This document shows positions 52,971-61,807 of a stretch of 64,000 nucleotides of DNA, one piece after another. Position 1 is the first letter of the stretch. Every line of letters begins with the position of its first letter. The translations under genes were made by a program, and so were the position numbers. The notes beneath the pieces are model-generated. The model ran no database searches. It was given only the letters and a program-made list of their open reading frames with translations, and was not told the DNA's origin. Source of the DNA: Flagellimonas eckloniae (lineage in GTDB: Bacteria > Bacteroidota > Bacteroidia > Flavobacteriales > Flavobacteriaceae); NCBI RefSeq assembly GCF_001413955.1, contig NZ_LCTZ01000002.1, positions 1,054,001 to 1,118,000 on the forward strand. The letters run 5' to 3'.

Positions 52971-53039
52971 ATTATTGTATAAGTGCTTTTTTGAATTTGT
53001 CGTATATTATATTAAATTTAAAATCAAGAATTTAATATT

Positions 53040-53600
53040 ATGATTGGCCTTAAGCCAAAAAAAGGGAAATTATTGGTTGCAGAGCCTACATTGACAGGCG
53101 ATGTTTCTTTCAACAGATCTGTAGTGCTCTTGGCAGAACACAATCAGGAAGGATCTGTAGGTTTTATATTGAACAAACCTCTTGATTACAATATTTGTGA
53201 TCTAATTTCTGAAATTACAATTCCTTTTAAAGTTTTTAATGGTGGACCTGTTGAGCAGGACAATCTATATTTCATTCATAAAGTTCCACACCTAATTGAT
53301 GATAGTATTGAAATTTCGGATGGTATTTTTTGGGGAGGTAATTTTGAAAAAACCGTAGCGCTCATAAATAATAAAACCATTACGGACCAGGATATCCGTT
53401 TCTTTCTTGGATATTCCGGTTGGGATTCCAGCCAATTAGACCAAGAACTTTCTTCAAAATCGTGGGTGGTAGTAAAAAACGAATACGAAAGCAATATTCT
53501 CACAAAGTCTTCCAATGCATTTTGGAAGGAAAAAATGGTTGAATTGGGTGGTGATTATCTTTTGTGGTCCAATTCTCCTGAAAATCCTTCCCTTAATTAA
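53040..53600 (+). CDS. YqgE/AlgH family protein
   Basis: 186 residues with the family core KGKLLVAEPTLTGDVSFNRSVVLLAEHNQEGSVGFILNKPL and FLGYSGWDSSQLDQELSSKSW. Function not established; AlgH was linked to alginate regulation in Pseudomonas. Its last 8 bp overlap the end of the convergent aminotransferase gene. Confidence 0.92.
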   Translation: MIGLKPKKGKLLVAEPTLTGDVSFNRSVVLLAEHNQEGSVGFILNKPLDYNICDLISEITIPFKVFNGGPVEQDNLYFIHKVPHLIDDSIEISDGIFWGGNFEKTVALINNKTITDQDIRFFLGYSGWDSSQLDQELSSKSWVVVKNEYESNILTKSSNAFWKEKMVELGGDYLLWSNSPENPSLN

Positions 53601-54447
53601 GGGAATCCATTCTTGCCTTAGCGTTCAGTTTTCCCAAAAGGCTTTTGGCAACAGTATTTACATATTTCTTTTTTCGATACTTGCTGATTGGAACAATCCC
53701 GGCAATGCTATTTGTAAAGAAGAGCTCATCTGCTTTTTGTAGCTCAAAAGGAGAAATAGATTCTTCCAAAAGTTGTAAATCGTCTATGGAGTCAATAATT
53801 TCAATAAGTTTTTTTCTGATGATGCCATTTAAACATCCATCACTCAAAGGAGGTGTCTTAATGGACGTTCCCTTTACCAAAAAAAGGTTTCCATTAATCA
53901 TTTCTGCCACTTGTTTGTCTGTATTGATAAGAAAGCAGTTGTTGTATCCATTTTCTTTTGCATAAACACCAGCAACCACATTGAGAATCTTATTTGTGGT
54001 TTTTAAATTGGATAACATATCCTTGTTTAGATAATAATCTTTGAATAGCTCCACCTCGTAGTTTTCGTCCTTTATGATATAAAATGGTGATTCAAGTGGA
54101 TTACTTTCAATAAGATATGATATTTCATTAGTTACCGGAGTATAAAGACCTCCTTCATTTCTAAAAACACTCAACCGTACTCTGGAGGAGCCATTTTCCA
54201 AACCGTTTTCCTTTACTGTTTTGGAAATTTCATCTTCAAGAAATTCCAATGTAAAGTTCATGGGGATTTCCATCCTAAGGATCCGCATTGAAGCCATTAG
54301 TCTAAAATAATGGTCTTCCAAGAAAAAAACGGTGCCATTTACAACTCTAAGTGTCTCAAAAAGAGCATCCCCATACTTTAATGCCCGGTTATCATGCTTT
54401 AAAATAGAAGTGTCTTCCGAAAAAAAATCGCCATTAAAATTGACCAT
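53593..54447 (-). CDS. Class IV aminotransferase (aminodeoxychorismate-lyase-like)
   Basis: 284 residues of the fold-type IV PLP family, which includes branched-chain aminotransferase and 4-amino-4-deoxychorismate lyase (PabC). Conserved pieces include RALKYGDALFETLRV, LKTTNKILNVVAGVYAKENGYNNCFLINTDKQVAEMINGNLFLVKG and DELFFTNSIAGIVPI. The PLP lysine is in the TTNKILN segment. The size is short for a branched-chain aminotransferase and fits PabC, but I cannot decide between them. The leader begins inside a terminator hairpin (54448-54473) that ends the upstream START-like gene. Confidence 0.82.
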   Translation of the reverse strand: MVNFNGDFFSEDTSILKHDNRALKYGDALFETLRVVNGTVFFLEDHYFRLMASMRILRMEIPMNFTLEFLEDEISKTVKENGLENGSSRVRLSVFRNEGGLYTPVTNEISYLIESNPLESPFYIIKDENYEVELFKDYYLNKDMLSNLKTTNKILNVVAGVYAKENGYNNCFLINTDKQVAEMINGNLFLVKGTSIKTPPLSDGCLNGIIRKKLIEIIDSIDDLQLLEESISPFELQKADELFFTNSIAGIVPISKYRKKKYVNTVAKSLLGKLNAKARMDSLN

Positions 54448-54473
54448 AAAAAAAGCCTTGAAAAAATCAAGGC
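54448..54473 (-). terminator. Terminator of the START-like gene, abutting the next start codon
   Basis: On the minus strand the stem GCCTTGA-TTTTT-TCAAGGC is followed by seven T that run directly into the ATG at 54447. It would end transcripts from the START-like gene. Confidence 0.75.
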
Positions 54474-54481
54474 CAAATATA
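54474..54481 (-). promoter_or_regulatory. -7 promoter element of the aminotransferase gene
   Basis: On the minus strand TATATTTG matches TAnnTTTG. Transcription would start about 54467, inside the terminator stem, so new transcripts lack the full hairpin. Confidence 0.5.
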
Positions 54482-54501
54482 CGTTTTAGTTAAGAATCCT
54501 T

Positions 54502-54885
54502 CTATTTTGACCCTAATACTTGTTTTAAATCCGACACTTGGTTTTCCCAAAGCATTTTTGCCTCATCCACCTCATCATCATCCGCAAAATCTGTTATGAA
54601 CAGCGATACATCTTTGGTTATCTCATCAACAATTATACGCATTTCAAAAAAACTGTCATCATCATTTTCTTCCCAAGAAAACTTAACAAACTCATCACTT
54701 TTCTTTTTTAACAACTTGGCATTTTCTTCAGATCCATCCCATATAAAGGTGAACAATTCACTACGGGAATTTACATTGTCTGCGTACCATTCTGATAAAC
54801 CAGAGGGAGTGGATATATATTGATAGAGCAGCTGCGGCGAGGCCTGTATTACAAACTCTATTTCAAATTTAGTTTTATCACTCAT
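54502..54885 (-). CDS. START-like domain protein (SRPBCC)
   Basis: 127 residues, no signal peptide. The pattern FEIEFVIQASPQLLYQYISTPSGLSEWYADNV and FSWEENDDDSFFEMRIIVDEITKDVSLFITDFADDDEVDEAKMLW fits the Bacteroidota START-like family. Ligand and function unknown. Ends in its own terminator. Confidence 0.85.
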   Translation of the reverse strand: MSDKTKFEIEFVIQASPQLLYQYISTPSGLSEWYADNVNSRSELFTFIWDGSEENAKLLKKKSDEFVKFSWEENDDDSFFEMRIIVDEITKDVSLFITDFADDDEVDEAKMLWENQVSDLKQVLGSK

Positions 54886-54970
54886 TCTTACACTTAATTT
54901 TGCCTTTCAATATTTAATATAGATTGGGAAGATATAAAAATAAATATCAAATAATAAATTAATTTGAATT

Positions 54971-55001
54971 TTGATTGAGCAAAAATTAAACTTTATATTT
55001 G
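54971..55001 (+). promoter_or_regulatory. Promoter of tRNA-Met (CAT)
   Basis: TTG (54971-54973), a 20-bp spacer and TATATTTG (54994-55001) fit the consensus. The tRNA begins at 55022. Confidence 0.7.
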
Positions 55002-55021
55002 CACCCGCTTAACGCAACCAC

Positions 55022-55095
55022 GGCGAGGTAGCTCAGGTGGTTAGAGCGCAGGATTCATAACCCTGAGGTCGGGGGTTCAAGTCCCCCTCTCGCTA
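55022..55095 (+). tRNA. tRNA-Met (CAT), elongator type
   Basis: Cloverleaf with acceptor GGCGAGG and TCTCGCT (G-U at both ends), D stem GCTC/GAGC, loop TTCATAA with anticodon CAT, and T stem GGGGG/CCCCC. It lacks the initiator's C1-A72 mismatch and three G-C anticodon pairs, so it is an elongator; a lysidine-modified tRNA-Ile2 cannot be excluded from sequence alone. Anticodon-stem pair 31:39 is A opposite C. CCA is not encoded. A promoter precedes and a terminator follows. Confidence 0.92.
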
Positions 55096-55100
55096 CAAAA

Positions 55101-55128
55101 AAAGACCATCAATTGATGGTCTTTTTCC
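55101..55128 (+). terminator. Terminator of tRNA-Met (CAT)
   Basis: A perfect stem AAAGACCATCAA and TTGATGGTCTTT with T run, six nt past the tRNA 3' end. Confidence 0.88.
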
Positions 55129-55159
55129 TTTTAAACACTTTAAGAATTGGTTTTAAGTC

Positions 55160-55167
55160 TAAATTTG
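55160..55167 (+). promoter_or_regulatory. -7 box adjoining the DUF294 gene start
   Basis: TAAATTTG matches TAnnTTTG but ends only 4 nt before the ATG at 55172, so if used the mRNA is leaderless. No -33 TTG at usual spacing, so the site may be chance. Confidence 0.35.
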
Positions 55168-55171
55168 TGGT

Positions 55172-57091
55172 ATGAAAAATACCATTTCTGAACGGGTTGC
55201 AGATTTTCTAAAAAACTTCCCTCCTTTTAATATCTTGGAGGAAAATCAGTTACAAAAGCTTTCCTACGAAGTATCTATTATCTACAAAGAAAACAACAGT
55301 ATAATTTTCACAGAAAATGAGGAACCTCATGAATACTTTTATGTTGTCCATAAAGGAGCCATAGCCCTTGCAAAAAAAGACACAACCAGTGTTCTGGATA
55401 TATGTGACGAGGGAGATATTTTTGGTTTGCGACCCCTAATGGCAAAGGAGAATTACAAATTGGAAGCGAAAGCACATGAGGAAACCATATTATATGCTAT
55501 CCCCATCAAGGAATTTAAGCCTATTGCCCTTGAAAATAAAAGGGTTGGAGATTTTTTGATAGAAAGCTTTGCATCTAACACCCGTAATCCATATTCTATA
55601 AAGCATAGTGGAAAGCTGTACGGTATTTCTAATCATACTGAAACTAATCCTGAAAATAAACTTCTAGATCTTCAACCAGTCCGTTATTCCACAAATTTGG
55701 TCACCTGTACGGAGAGTACTAAAATAAAGATGGTTGCCAACACCATGACCATCAATAATGTTGGGTGTATTCTGGTTGTAAAAGATGAACTTCCCGTTGG
55801 TATTATAACTGATAAAGATATCAGAAACAAAATTTTCACTGGTCTTGTTCCTATTAGTGGGACCGCAAAAGAAGTTATGACCTCCCCAGTCATAACATAT
55901 CCGAGGGAGCTTACCATTACACAAGCCCAAATGGCCATGATGAAAAGCAACATAAGCCATTTATGCTTAACTGAGGATGGAACTCCTGAAACACCTGCAG
56001 TGGGGATACTGTCAAAGCATGATGTAATGGTCGCTATTGGTAATAATCCTGCAGTACTGATGAGGGCCATTAAAAGGTGTAGAAGCACCAAAAGGTTACG
56101 TTCCATAAGATATGGGGTAATGAATTTACTCAGGGGTTATTTAGATGAAAATATTCCTATCAGGTTAGTTTCAAAAATTATATCTGAACTGAATGATGCA
56201 GCAATCAAGCAAGTTATCAAAATTGTCATCAAAAATATGGATACAGAATCTCCTATTAGATTCGCTTGGTTGACCATGGGGAGTCAAGGAAGGGGTGAGC
56301 AATTGTTGAATACCGATCAGGACAACGCCATTATTTTTGAAGATGTCCCTAAAAACAAGCAAAAAGAGACCACTGATTACTTTTTGAAACTTGGATCAAT
56401 GATAACCAAGGAATTAAATACTATAGGTTATGAGTATTGCCCTGCCGAAATGATGGCTTCCAATCCATTATGGTGCCATAGTCTTAGCGAATGGAAAGAG
56501 GTGACCACCCATTGGATCACTAATCCTGGGCCAGATGAAGTGCTTCTATCCTCTATCTTTTTTGATTACAATGTTACTTATGGAGATAAAAAGCTTACAG
56601 ACGAGCTTTCTAAACACATTTTTGCCAGCGTAGAAAAGCATCCGTTGTTCTTAACACATTTAGCTGGTGGAGCTTTGCAGAATCCCTCACCTACGGGGTT
56701 CTTTAGAGATTTTTTGGTAGAACAAGATGGGGCGCACAAAGATTTTTTTGATCTCAAACTACGCGCATTAATGCCTCTGATAGATGCAGCAAGAGTATTG
56801 ATTCTTTCCCATTCTGTAAAGTCCATTAACAATACTGCAGAGCGTTTTGAGAAACTGGCAGAGCTGGAGCCTCAAAACAAAGAATTTTATTTGGCGTGTT
56901 CCTATGCCAGTAAGGCGTTGTTAAAGTTTAGAACCATTCAAGGTTTGCTACACAATGACTCAGGTAGGTATATTGCTTTGGACAAACTGAACAAAGAAGA
57001 GAAAATAAAGCTCAAGAGAACCTTTAAGACTATTAAGGAAATTCAAGAATTATTGCAGGTACGGTTCCAAATCAAGAATATTTTAGGGTAA
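55172..57091 (+). CDS. cNMP-binding, CBS-pair, DUF294 nucleotidyltransferase-like protein
   Basis: 639 residues. Domain order: cyclic-nucleotide-binding fold (about 15-135, HEYFYVVHKGAIALAKKDTT), a pair of CBS domains (about 165-295, VGCILVVKDELPVGIITDKDIRNK), a DUF294 nucleotidyltransferase-like domain with GSQGRGEQLLNTDQDNAIIFED near 368-389, and a C-terminal DUF294 helical part. Related proteins of other bacteria sit with acetate metabolism genes and a 3'-5' exonuclease. Here the exonuclease follows (ATGs overlap by 1 bp) and acs is convergent, the same grouping. Likely senses nucleotides, but the ligand is unknown. Confidence 0.9.
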   Translation: MKNTISERVADFLKNFPPFNILEENQLQKLSYEVSIIYKENNSIIFTENEEPHEYFYVVHKGAIALAKKDTTSVLDICDEGDIFGLRPLMAKENYKLEAKAHEETILYAIPIKEFKPIALENKRVGDFLIESFASNTRNPYSIKHSGKLYGISNHTETNPENKLLDLQPVRYSTNLVTCTESTKIKMVANTMTINNVGCILVVKDELPVGIITDKDIRNKIFTGLVPISGTAKEVMTSPVITYPRELTITQAQMAMMKSNISHLCLTEDGTPETPAVGILSKHDVMVAIGNNPAVLMRAIKRCRSTKRLRSIRYGVMNLLRGYLDENIPIRLVSKIISELNDAAIKQVIKIVIKNMDTESPIRFAWLTMGSQGRGEQLLNTDQDNAIIFEDVPKNKQKETTDYFLKLGSMITKELNTIGYEYCPAEMMASNPLWCHSLSEWKEVTTHWITNPGPDEVLLSSIFFDYNVTYGDKKLTDELSKHIFASVEKHPLFLTHLAGGALQNPSPTGFFRDFLVEQDGAHKDFFDLKLRALMPLIDAARVLILSHSVKSINNTAERFEKLAELEPQNKEFYLACSYASKALLKFRTIQGLLHNDSGRYIALDKLNKEEKIKLKRTFKTIKEIQELLQVRFQIKNILG

Positions 57092-57765
57092 TGAGACTTT
57101 TCCAAAAGAAAAAAAAGGATTTGCCAGCTTTCTGGATTGACTATAAGAATCAATTTAACAGTAAACTTCCTGTCAATATCAATGAAAATGAGTTTGTGGT
57201 TTTCGATACAGAAACCACAGGTTTTAGTTTTGATAAAGATAGAATCCTCAGCATTGGGGCTTTGAAACTCATCAACAAAAATATTCTGGTTAAAGAAAGT
57301 TTTGAAGTCTACATTTCTCAAACTCATTATAATGCTGATAGTGCTGAGATTCATGGTATTCTTAAAAAAGGAAAGAAAGAATGCATTACTGAAGTTGAAG
57401 CCTTGAAACGATTCTTATTATACATTAAAAATCATGTTTTAGTTGGGCATCATGTCATGTTTGATGTTGCTATGATTAACCAAGCTCTAAAAAGAAATGG
57501 TCTGCCCAAACTGAAGAATCAAACACTTGATACCGGATTACTTTACAAAAGAACATTACTTACTACTTCCGTATTACAAAAAAAGGAGCAGTACTCATTA
57601 GATGATTTAGCAGAAAAATTCAGTATTTCTAGAAAAGATAGGCATACAGCCTTAGGAGATACCTACATTACCGTAATAGCTTTCCTTGCCATTTTGAATA
57701 AACTTAAACCAAAAAACCTTGGTGACCTCATCAACAAACAAAAGCCACTAAAATTTGGACTTTGA
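57091..57765 (+). CDS. DEDD-type 3'-5' exonuclease (DnaQ-like)
   Basis: 224 residues. Exo I: VFDTETTGFSFDKDRILSIGALKL; exo II: HVLVGHHVMFDVAMINQAL; exo III: KDRHTALGDTYITVIAFLAIL, with the H in DRHTALGD marking the DEDDh class. Resembles the epsilon proofreading subunit but belongs to the group that travels with DUF294 proteins. Role unknown. It overlaps the DUF294 stop by one base and is convergent with acs, 3 bp away. Confidence 0.9.
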   Translation: MRLFQKKKKDLPAFWIDYKNQFNSKLPVNINENEFVVFDTETTGFSFDKDRILSIGALKLINKNILVKESFEVYISQTHYNADSAEIHGILKKGKKECITEVEALKRFLLYIKNHVLVGHHVMFDVAMINQALKRNGLPKLKNQTLDTGLLYKRTLLTTSVLQKKEQYSLDDLAEKFSISRKDRHTALGDTYITVIAFLAILNKLKPKNLGDLINKQKPLKFGL

Positions 57766-57768
57766 GAA

Positions 57769-59676
57769 TTATAGGCTCTCTTTAATAATTTCCTCTACCA
57801 CTTCCGGATTCAACAAGGTTGAAGTATCTCCTAAATTACTTGTTTCCTTGGATGCTATTTTTCGTAAAATACGGCGCATGATTTTTCCACTTCTTGTCTT
57901 AGGAAGTCCGGGAACAAACTGAATTTTGTCCAATTTGGCAATTGGGCCAATATGCTCGGTAATCATTTGGTTGATTTCTTTCTTAAGATTATCACGATCT
58001 CGTGACTCACCTGTTTCTTTTAAAATCACATAACCATATAAAGCATTTCCTTTAATGTCATGCGGAAAACCAACAATAGCAGATTCTGCAACGGCAGGAT
58101 GTTCATTGATAGCGTCCTCAATAGGTGCGGTACCCAAATTATGTCCCGATACAATGATAACATCGTCTACCCTACCCGTGATTCTGTAATAACCCACTTC
58201 ATCACGTAGGGCGCCATCACCCGTGAAATATTTCCCCTCGAAAGCGGAGAAATAGGTGTCTTTATAGCGTTGGTGGTCACCCCAGATACTTCTGGCAATT
58301 GATGGCCATGGAAATTTAACACACAGTCTTCCATCAACTTGATTACCTAAAATTTCTTTACCATTTTCATCCATCAATGCGGGTTGAATCCCTGGCATTG
58401 GCAATGTTGCGTAGGTAGGTTTTGTTGGTGTGGAAAAAGGAATTGGAGAAATTAAAATTCCTCCTGTTTCCGTTTGCCACCATGTATCCACAATGGGGCA
58501 TTTCTTCTCACCCACATGATCATTGTACCAATGCCACGCTTCCTCATTTATAGGTTCCCCAACAGTGCCTAGTACTTTTAGGCTGGATAAGTCATATTTG
58601 GTGACAAAATCCAAATTCTCTTTTGCCAAAGCCCTAATCGCTGTTGGTGCCGTATAAAATTGTGTTATTTTATGTTTTTGAACAATTTCCCAAAAACGTC
58701 CAAAATCGGGATAGGAAGGTACTCCTTCAAACATAACGGTGGTTGCCCCATTCGCAAGTGGCCCATACACAATATACGAATGCCCCGTAATCCAACCAAT
58801 ATCTGCGGTACACCAATACACATCATCCTCACGATATTGGAATACATTTTTAAACGTATAGGCTGTATAGACCATATAACCTGCAGTGGTATGAAGCATT
58901 CCTTTTGGACGTCCCGTCGATCCAGATGTATACAAAATAAATAACGGGTCTTCTGCTTCCATCACCTCGGGAGTATAATCGGCATAGGCACTTTCCAAGA
59001 GAGGTTGCAACCATTTATCCCGACCTTCTTTCATTTCGATTTCGGTATTGGTTCGCTTTGCGACCAAAACCGATTCTACAACAGGGCATTGTTCCAAAGC
59101 TTCATCAACTATCCCTTTTAAATCGATTACTTTCTTACCTCGATATGACCCATCCGAAGTCAATACCATTTTTGCTTCACAATCATTGATTCGAGTTGCC
59201 AAAGCAGTAGAAGAAAACCCTGCAAATACCACGGAATGGACAGCCCCAATTCGTGCGCACGCCAAAACCGAAATTGCCAACTCTGGAATCATTGGCAAAT
59301 AAATGACAACTCTGTCGCCTTTTTGGATACCATTATCTTTTAAAACATTGGCAAACTTGCACACACGTTCATGCAGTTGTCTGTATGTAATATGTTCTGC
59401 CTCTTCATTTGGGTCATTGGGTTCAAAAAGAATGGCCGTTTTATCTCCACGAATGTGCAAATGTCTATCGATACAATTTTCAGTAATATTCAACTGTGCT
59501 CCATCAAACCATTTAATCTCAGGTTTTGAGAAATCCCAATCCAACACAGAGTCCCATTTTTTTCTCCAGACAAAGTGCTCCTCGGCTACTTCTTCCCAAA
59601 AATCCTCTGGATTCCGAACAGATTTTCGATATACTTGAAAGTACTCTTCTAAATGTTTGATATGGTAATTACTCAT
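57769..59676 (-). CDS. acs: Acetyl-CoA synthetase
   Basis: 635 residues of the AMP-forming enzyme that activates acetate. Motifs: YTSGSTGRPKGMLHT (adenylation P-loop), WWQTETGGILISP, YFTGDGALRDEVGYYRITGRVDDVIIVSGHNLGTAPIEDAI, and PKTRSGKIMRRILRK, where the lysine is the usual acetylation site. Length is normal. Convergent with the DUF294-exonuclease pair; downstream of phoH-purC by 93 bp. Confidence 0.97.
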   Translation of the reverse strand: MSNYHIKHLEEYFQVYRKSVRNPEDFWEEVAEEHFVWRKKWDSVLDWDFSKPEIKWFDGAQLNITENCIDRHLHIRGDKTAILFEPNDPNEEAEHITYRQLHERVCKFANVLKDNGIQKGDRVVIYLPMIPELAISVLACARIGAVHSVVFAGFSSTALATRINDCEAKMVLTSDGSYRGKKVIDLKGIVDEALEQCPVVESVLVAKRTNTEIEMKEGRDKWLQPLLESAYADYTPEVMEAEDPLFILYTSGSTGRPKGMLHTTAGYMVYTAYTFKNVFQYREDDVYWCTADIGWITGHSYIVYGPLANGATTVMFEGVPSYPDFGRFWEIVQKHKITQFYTAPTAIRALAKENLDFVTKYDLSSLKVLGTVGEPINEEAWHWYNDHVGEKKCPIVDTWWQTETGGILISPIPFSTPTKPTYATLPMPGIQPALMDENGKEILGNQVDGRLCVKFPWPSIARSIWGDHQRYKDTYFSAFEGKYFTGDGALRDEVGYYRITGRVDDVIIVSGHNLGTAPIEDAINEHPAVAESAIVGFPHDIKGNALYGYVILKETGESRDRDNLKKEINQMITEHIGPIAKLDKIQFVPGLPKTRSGKIMRRILRKIASKETSNLGDTSTLLNPEVVEEIIKESL

Positions 59677-59769
59677 GAATGTATGCGATAAGGTTTAGAG
59701 CTTAAAAATAGCAAAAAAGGAAGTGTTTATTCTCTTTTACAGGATATATCAAAAGGAAAGGGTGAAATG

Positions 59770-60723
59770 TTATAATGAGTTGAGATAGTTGGCAACATTG
59801 GACCCAATCCGCTCATGAATATTGGAGATATCTGCTTTCTCGAACTTCTCTCCCATAATACTTTCATACAATTCAATATACCTTTCTGATACAGATTCAA
59901 CATATGCATCACTCATTTCAGGAACAGTTTGCCCTTCCAAACCCTGAAATCCATTGGAGATTAACCATTGTCGAACAAATTCTTTGGAGAGTTGCTTCTG
60001 GGCTTCGCCATTACTCTGGCGCTCTTCATATCCATCAGCATAAAAATACCTTGATGAATCTGGAGTGTGTATTTCATCAATCAAAACGATTTCGCCATTC
60101 TTGGTTTTACCAAACTCGTATTTGGTATCCACTAAAATCAATCCCCGTTGGGCAGCAATTTCAGTGCCTCTTTGAAATAAAGCCTTGGTATACTTTTCCA
60201 AAACTTCATAATCAGTCTTGGTTACAATTCCTCTACTTAAGATTTCCTCTTTTGAAATATCTTCATCGTGCTCTCCTTTTTCAGCTTTGGTGGCAGGAGT
60301 TATAATAGGTGTTGGAAACTTATCGTTTTCTTTCATACCCTCTGGCATGGGTTCCCCGCACAAAATTCGATTCCCGACTTTGTACTCACGAGCAGCATGA
60401 CCGGATAGATAGCCTCGAATTACCATTTCAACCTTAAAGGGTTCACAGGCCTCGCCTACCGCAACATTTGGGTCTGGAGTAGATAGTAACCAGTTGGGAA
60501 CAATATCTTTGGTAGATTCCATCATTTTAGTCGCTATCTGATTCAGGATTTGGCCTTTAAAGGGTATTCCTTTGGGCATTACCACATCAAAAGCAGAAAG
60601 ACGGTCTGTGGCTATCATTACCAAAACATCGTTCTCCAAGGTATAAACTTCCCTAACTTTTCCTTTGTAAATGGATTTTTGACCTGAAAAATGGAAATTA
60701 GTATCCATTAAAGTATTTGACAT
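59770..60723 (-). CDS. purC: Phosphoribosylaminoimidazole-succinocarboxamide synthase
   Basis: 317 residues, the long purC type. Conserved: [66 protein letters not shown] and [30 protein letters not shown]. It joins CAIR and aspartate in purine synthesis. The first ATG at 60723 is taken; one five codons later is also possible. It lies 6 bp after phoH, so both are co-transcribed. Confidence 0.96.
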   Translation of the reverse strand: MSNTLMDTNFHFSGQKSIYKGKVREVYTLENDVLVMIATDRLSAFDVVMPKGIPFKGQILNQIATKMMESTKDIVPNWLLSTPDPNVAVGEACEPFKVEMVIRGYLSGHAAREYKVGNRILCGEPMPEGMKENDKFPTPIITPATKAEKGEHDEDISKEEILSRGIVTKTDYEVLEKYTKALFQRGTEIAAQRGLILVDTKYEFGKTKNGEIVLIDEIHTPDSSRYFYADGYEERQSNGEAQKQLSKEFVRQWLISNGFQGLEGQTVPEMSDAYVESVSERYIELYESIMGEKFEKADISNIHERIGSNVANYLNSL

Positions 60724-60729
60724 GCGCTG

Positions 60730-61683
60730 CTAATTATGGTGCTCAATATTTTTATAGGCGTCAATAACTTTTTTGACCAATTTATGACGAATAACATCTT
60801 TATCATCCAAATAAATCATACTGATTCCTTCTACATCCTTTAAAATTAGAAGCGCTTCTTTTAAACCAGAGGTTACTCGGCGGGGAAGATCAATTTGCCC
60901 CGGATCTCCCGTTAATAAAAACTTTGCGTTCTTGCCCATCCTAGTCAAAAACATTTTCATCTGGGCGTGTGTAGTATTTTGTGCTTCATCCAAAATAACA
61001 AAGGCATTGTCCAAAGTTCTACCGCGCATAAATGCCATGGGTGCAATTTGAATGGTTCCATCCTCAATATATTTATCCAAACGTTCTGGTGCAATCATAT
61101 CACGAAGTGCATCATAAAGTGGTTGCATATAAGGATCTAGTTTTTCCTTTAAATCTCCCGGAAGAAAACCAAGGTTCTCTCCTGCTTCCACCGCAGGCCG
61201 GGTTAAAATAATTCGCCTAACTTGTTTTTCTTTCAAAGCTTTTACTGCCAAGGCAACACCGGTATAGGTCTTTCCCGTACCCGCTGGTCCTATGGCGAAA
61301 ACCATATCATTTTTTTTGCAGGCATCAACAAGTCGTCTTTGGTTTGCAGTTTGGGCCTTTATCAATTTACCGCTAACACCGTGTACCAAAACATCTCCAC
61401 TACTCTTAGATGAAGCATAGTCTTCTTTGCCGTTGCTGGTAAGTACCCGCTCAATCATATTCTCATCCAACTTATTGTATTTGGCAAAATGGGTCGTGAG
61501 CATATCAAAGCGTTTATCAAACTCTTCCAATAACTCCTGGTCTCCATAAGCCTTTATCTTGCTACCACGGGCAACAATCTTAAGTTTGGGGAAATACTTT
61601 TTAAGAAGTTCTATATTTTCATTCTGCTGCCCAAAAAAATCTTGGGGGCTAATCTCCGTAAGTTCTATGATTAATTCGTTCAA
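60730..61683 (-). CDS. PhoH family protein
   Basis: 317 residues. N-terminal KH-like segment (about 15-80), then the PhoH ATPase with Walker A AIGPAGTGKTYTGVALAVKALKEKQVRRIILTRPAVEAGENLGFLPGDL, Walker B FVILDEAQNTTHAQMKMFLTRMG and FLLTGDPGQIDLP. Members have nuclease-linked or RNA-related ATPase roles. First of the phoH-purC unit; divergent from the SAM hydroxide adenosyltransferase gene. Confidence 0.94.
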   Translation of the reverse strand: MNELIIELTEISPQDFFGQQNENIELLKKYFPKLKIVARGSKIKAYGDQELLEEFDKRFDMLTTHFAKYNKLDENMIERVLTSNGKEDYASSKSSGDVLVHGVSGKLIKAQTANQRRLVDACKKNDMVFAIGPAGTGKTYTGVALAVKALKEKQVRRIILTRPAVEAGENLGFLPGDLKEKLDPYMQPLYDALRDMIAPERLDKYIEDGTIQIAPMAFMRGRTLDNAFVILDEAQNTTHAQMKMFLTRMGKNAKFLLTGDPGQIDLPRRVTSGLKEALLILKDVEGISMIYLDDKDVIRHKLVKKVIDAYKNIEHHN

Positions 61684-61807
61684 AAAATGTAGGGTGTTTT
61701 TGTGGTTATTTTTGAAGAAGTTTTATTCTTTCTTTTTTATTTAATTTTACCCCACAAACTTAACCAAAAATCAATTTGAGCAAGAAAAAACATATCAACA
61801 GTATTGC

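Noticed and set aside
55022..55095. Initiator tRNA-fMet
   Set aside because: It lacks the C1-A72 mismatch and the three G-C pairs next to the anticodon loop.
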